Part shown: positions 6,886-9,201 of the stretch, piece after piece
Layout: the number at the start of each line of letters is the position of its first letter
Position numbering within the stretch: position 1 is the stretch's first letter
Assembly: GCA_929200485.1 (NCBI GenBank)
Contig: CAKMZU010000133.1
Span: forward strand, 1-9,201
Direction of reading: 5' to 3'
Source: an uncultured Gammaproteobacteria bacterium
Lineage (GTDB): Bacteria; Pseudomonadota; Gammaproteobacteria; Pseudomonadales; DT-91
DNA length: 9,201 nucleotides
Translations under genes and position numbers: made by a program
The notes under the pieces: generated by a model
Told to the model about the DNA's origin: nothing
The model's database searches: none
The model's input: the letters and a program-made list of their open reading frames with translations, nothing else

Positions 6886-8106
6886 TTATTTATACTCGTT
6901 AAAAGCCAGATATACAACCTCATCGCCCGAATTAGTGACTTGGTTGCTCGGCATGCGGGCAAAACCTGTAGAATTGGCGACAGAGCTTATGACGCCAGAG
7001 CCTTGGTGTGAGTATGGTTGGAGAAAAAGCCTACCAGAATCATCACTGTTTATTGTCACCCTTACAAATTCTTCACGTTTGTTTGAATGCGGTTTTTCTA
7101 ACAAGATGGGATAGCTAACTGGGGGCTCTTGTGATGCATTTTGCCCTTGTAGTTTTTGTAAAAATGGCAATCCAAAGAGTTGAAAGCCAGTATAAGCAGA
7201 GACTGGGTTACCGGGCAGACCAATAATGGGTATGGTTTTATCTTGATGAGATACTTTGCCAAAAGTAAAAGGCTTGCCGGGTTTCATGGCTATTTTCCAG
7301 AAATCAATCTCACCGATGGATTCAATGGCCGCTTTTACATAATCAGCATCACCAACTGATACACCACCTGTTGTGATCAAGATGTCAGCTTGAGTAATGG
7401 CCTTCTGTAATCGGGTTGTAGTCTGTTCTAGATTATCAGCCATGACATCTGTGAAGACGTTAAATCCCGCAGTTTGTAATTCAGCCATTAACATGGGCGC
7501 GTTACTGTTATAAATTTGACCGGATTCCAGCGGTGTTGGCGGGGATACTAACTCATCGCCACTGACTAATAGTGCCACCGTTAGCGGCTTAAAGACGTCA
7601 CATTCGTCGATGCCAGCTTGAGTTAACAGTCCAATATGTTTGCCAAGTAGTTTTGTCCCCTTTTTAATGACGATGTCACCCTGATGAAATTCTTCACCCT
7701 GATGCCGAATATTACCGCCTTGTTTGATGGCCTGTTTAAATTCAACATTTTTCTCTGTAAAGGTACAGTTTTCCTGCATTTCAACAGTGTCTGCACCATC
7801 TGGAACCATGGCACCTGTGTAGATACGGGCAGCTGTGCCTTTTTCAAGTGGTTTGGCTGCATTGCCTGCAAAAATGGTTTGCGAAATCGGCAAGGATGGC
7901 GTGTTGGTCGATGGAACATCTTCGGAATTAAAGGCCACGCCATCCATCGCTGAGTTTGAAAATGGTGGCGAGTCAACTTTTGCGCTAATGTCTTCTGCCA
8001 AGATACTGTTCAAAAGGCTGAGTCCGCTGAGCTTTTGGATAGCAGGTAGATGGATTGTCTCTGTTTGTGCTAATAAATTTTCAAGGGCTTCGTCAAAAGA
8101 TAACAC
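6886..8106 (-). CDS. moeA: Molybdopterin molybdenumtransferase MoeA
   Basis: A 406-residue cytoplasmic enzyme that inserts molybdate into adenylylated molybdopterin, the last step of basic molybdenum cofactor synthesis. The length is normal for the family. Conserved segments in order are PPFSNSAMDG (47-56, with the conserved Asp55), RIYTGAMVPDGADTVEMQE (94-112), VSGDEL (181-186, Glu185), GQIYNSN (196-202), TTGGVSVGDADYVK (245-258), MKPGKPF (274-280) and GLPGNPVSA (296-304). The C-terminal domain IV is complete. The start is GTG at 8104-8106, with GGA six bases upstream; the next in-frame Met is residue 54, inside the first conserved motif. The gene is divergent from the aminopeptidase across 96 bp and leads a probable two-gene operon with the aldehyde dehydrogenase. 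No other cofactor gene is in the window. Confidence 0.96.
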   Translation of the reverse strand: MLSFDEALENLLAQTETIHLPAIQKLSGLSLLNSILAEDISAKVDSPPFSNSAMDGVAFNSEDVPSTNTPSLPISQTIFAGNAAKPLEKGTAARIYTGAMVPDGADTVEMQENCTFTEKNVEFKQAIKQGGNIRHQGEEFHQGDIVIKKGTKLLGKHIGLLTQAGIDECDVFKPLTVALLVSGDELVSPPTPLESGQIYNSNAPMLMAELQTAGFNVFTDVMADNLEQTTTRLQKAITQADILITTGGVSVGDADYVKAAIESIGEIDFWKIAMKPGKPFTFGKVSHQDKTIPIIGLPGNPVSAYTGFQLFGLPFLQKLQGQNASQEPPVSYPILLEKPHSNKREEFVRVTINSDDSGRLFLQPYSHQGSGVISSVANSTGFARMPSNQVTNSGDEVVYLAFNEYK

Positions 8107-8132
8107 GGTTTTTCCACGGATTAAAAACGGCT

Positions 8133-8141
8133 ATCATAACA
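8133..8141 (-). promoter_or_regulatory. Extended -10 promoter of moeA
   Basis: Minus-strand TGTTATGAT combines a TATGAT -10 box (8133-8138) with the TG of an extended -10 element (8140-8141). No good -35 box is seen, which is usual for this promoter type. Transcription would start near 8126, leaving a leader of about 20 nt that contains the GGA ribosome binding site before the GTG start. The aminopeptidase promoter must share the same 96-bp spacer, but I could not locate a convincing one. Confidence 0.45.
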
Positions 8142-8202
8142 AAACCATTTCTTCCTTAACATTGATTAGAAACGCCCGAATCTAAAAAAGGCCAAACGCA
8201 TT

Positions 8203-9201
8203 ATGATGAAAGCAGAGCAATTGAACCAAGGGTTATTGGATTTTATTGAGGCATCACCGACGCCTTTCCATGCAGTGGAGGAAATTAAAACCCGATTAAC
8301 AGCGCATGGCTTTGTTGAGCTTAAGGAAACAGATAGTTGGAATGTACAAAGACAACAAGGGTATTTTGTCACTCGAAATGATTCGAGTATTGTTGCGTTT
8401 CGGTTAGGGGCTGGCGATTTAGCTGCCGAAGGCATGCATTTATTAGGCGCGCATACCGATAGCCCTTGTCTTAAGGTGAAGCCCAATGCAGATATTGTGC
8501 GATTTGGTTATCATCAAGTGGGTGTTGAAATCTATGGGGGTGTCTTGCTGAATCCCTGGTTCGATAGAGCATTAAGCCTGGCCGGCAAGGTTTCAGTATT
8601 AACCGATGATGGGCGGGTTGCTCACCGGTTACTTGATTTTAAAAAACCTATTGGCATGATTCCAAGTTTAGCGATTCATCTGGATCGAGAGGCCAATAAA
8701 AATCGTTCAGTAAATCCACAAACCGATATGCCAGTTATATTAGGCTTGTCTGATACGATTTCTTCATTCAATGATATTGTGATGGCACAAATTGAAAAAG
8801 AGCACCCTGATGTAAACGCTAAAAGCCTGCTTGATCATGAATTAAGTTTTTATGATGCCCAGAAAGGCGAAATTCATGGGTTTAACAATGATTTTCTGTC
8901 CGCTGCGCGCATAGATAACCTGCTCAGTTGCTATCTCGGACTTGAATCACTGTTAGCGTCGAATAATAAACATCATAGTTTATTTGTGTTTAATGACCAT
9001 GAAGAAGTCGGCAGTGGGTCGGCTGTGGGTGCAGCAGGTCCTATGCTCATGGATTGTTTGATGCGGATTGTGCCTGATCACGAATCCTTTGTGCGATTGA
9101 TCCAAAACTCTTTTATGATTTCAGCGGATAATACCCATGCCCTGCATCCAAATTACCCAGCTAGACATGATGATAAACACGGCCCAATGATAGGGCAGGG
9201 G
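8203..9201 (+). CDS. apeB: M18 family aminopeptidase (aspartyl aminopeptidase type), 3' end outside window
   Basis: A cytoplasmic zinc aminopeptidase that removes N-terminal residues, typically acidic ones, from peptides. The frame stays open to the last base and gives 333 residues; the family is usually about 430, so roughly the last 95 are missing. M18 landmarks are SPTPFHAV (18-25), zinc ligand His84 in GAHTDSP, NPWFDR (117-122), bridging Asp238 in RIDNLLS, catalytic Glu267 and ligand Glu268 in FNDHEEVGSGS, and Asp309 in SADNTHALHPNYP. The final histidine ligand would lie beyond the window. Two ATG codons stand in tandem at 8203 and 8206; AAAGG at 8187-8191 is closer to the first, so I use it. 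The gene is divergent from moeA. The family is clear; the symbol rests on resemblance to bacterial M18 aminopeptidase 2. Confidence 0.94.
   Translation, partial: MMKAEQLNQGLLDFIEASPTPFHAVEEIKTRLTAHGFVELKETDSWNVQRQQGYFVTRNDSSIVAFRLGAGDLAAEGMHLLGAHTDSPCLKVKPNADIVRFGYHQVGVEIYGGVLLNPWFDRALSLAGKVSVLTDDGRVAHRLLDFKKPIGMIPSLAIHLDREANKNRSVNPQTDMPVILGLSDTISSFNDIVMAQIEKEHPDVNAKSLLDHELSFYDAQKGEIHGFNNDFLSAARIDNLLSCYLGLESLLASNNKHHSLFVFNDHEEVGSGSAVGAAGPMLMDCLMRIVPDHESFVRLIQNSFMISADNTHALHPNYPARHDDKHGPMIGQG

Noticed and set aside
6854..7114. 86-codon plus-strand frame over the 3' end of moeA
   Set aside because: It is antisense to moeA domain IV and the operon gap, with no motif or convincing ribosome binding site.
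8166..8486. 106-codon minus-strand frame upstream of moeA
   Set aside because: It is antisense to the start of the M18 aminopeptidase, which carries clear family motifs; the minus frame has none.
1..9201. Defence island, prophage, CRISPR array or integrated element
   Set aside because: No transposase, integrase, nuclease, toxin-antitoxin pair, spaced repeats, tRNA attachment site or terminal inverted repeats were found; most genes are housekeeping or metabolic.

Overview
The window reads as an ordinary chromosomal stretch of a Gram-negative, AT-rich bacterium, most likely a marine or aquatic gammaproteobacterium. Three things support this: a lipoprotein with a typical lipobox, a PhoX-type phosphatase, and protein sequences (MoeA, M18 aminopeptidase 2, a coniferyl-aldehyde-type dehydrogenase) that look proteobacterial. 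The genus cannot be fixed from this sequence alone. No rRNA, tRNA, CRISPR array, transposase, integrase or phage gene was seen.

Layout. Bases 2-754 (+) hold the 3' part of a phoX-like alkaline phosphatase gene, entered from the left edge. It meets tail to tail a bile acid:sodium symporter family (BASS) transporter on the minus strand (751-1731). The two stop codons share the palindrome TTAA, and the phoX terminator lies inside the transporter's 3' coding end. Bases 1732-2320 are an AT-rich gap with no confident gene, two tiny ORFs, a long hairpin and a short tandem repeat. A large minus-strand gene (2321-3958) encodes an exported lipoprotein: acidic linker, Ig-like domain, then a six-bladed Kelch propeller.

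A DUF1579-like gene (4204-4713, +) converges on an unrecognised cysteine-rich exported or membrane protein (4719-5168, -). Next comes a probable minus-strand operon, moeA (8106 down to 6886) followed 33 bp later by a coniferyl-aldehyde-type dehydrogenase (6852 down to 5371), ending at a perfect 12-bp hairpin. Divergent from moeA, and cut by the right edge, is an M18 aspartyl aminopeptidase (8203-9201, +).

Together the genes suggest nutrient acquisition (organic phosphate scavenging, sodium-coupled organic anion uptake), molybdenum cofactor synthesis, aldehyde oxidation and peptide turnover. I see no single integrated system and no convincing new one. The least explained items are the Kelch lipoprotein, the 149-residue orphan and the 1732-2320 gap.
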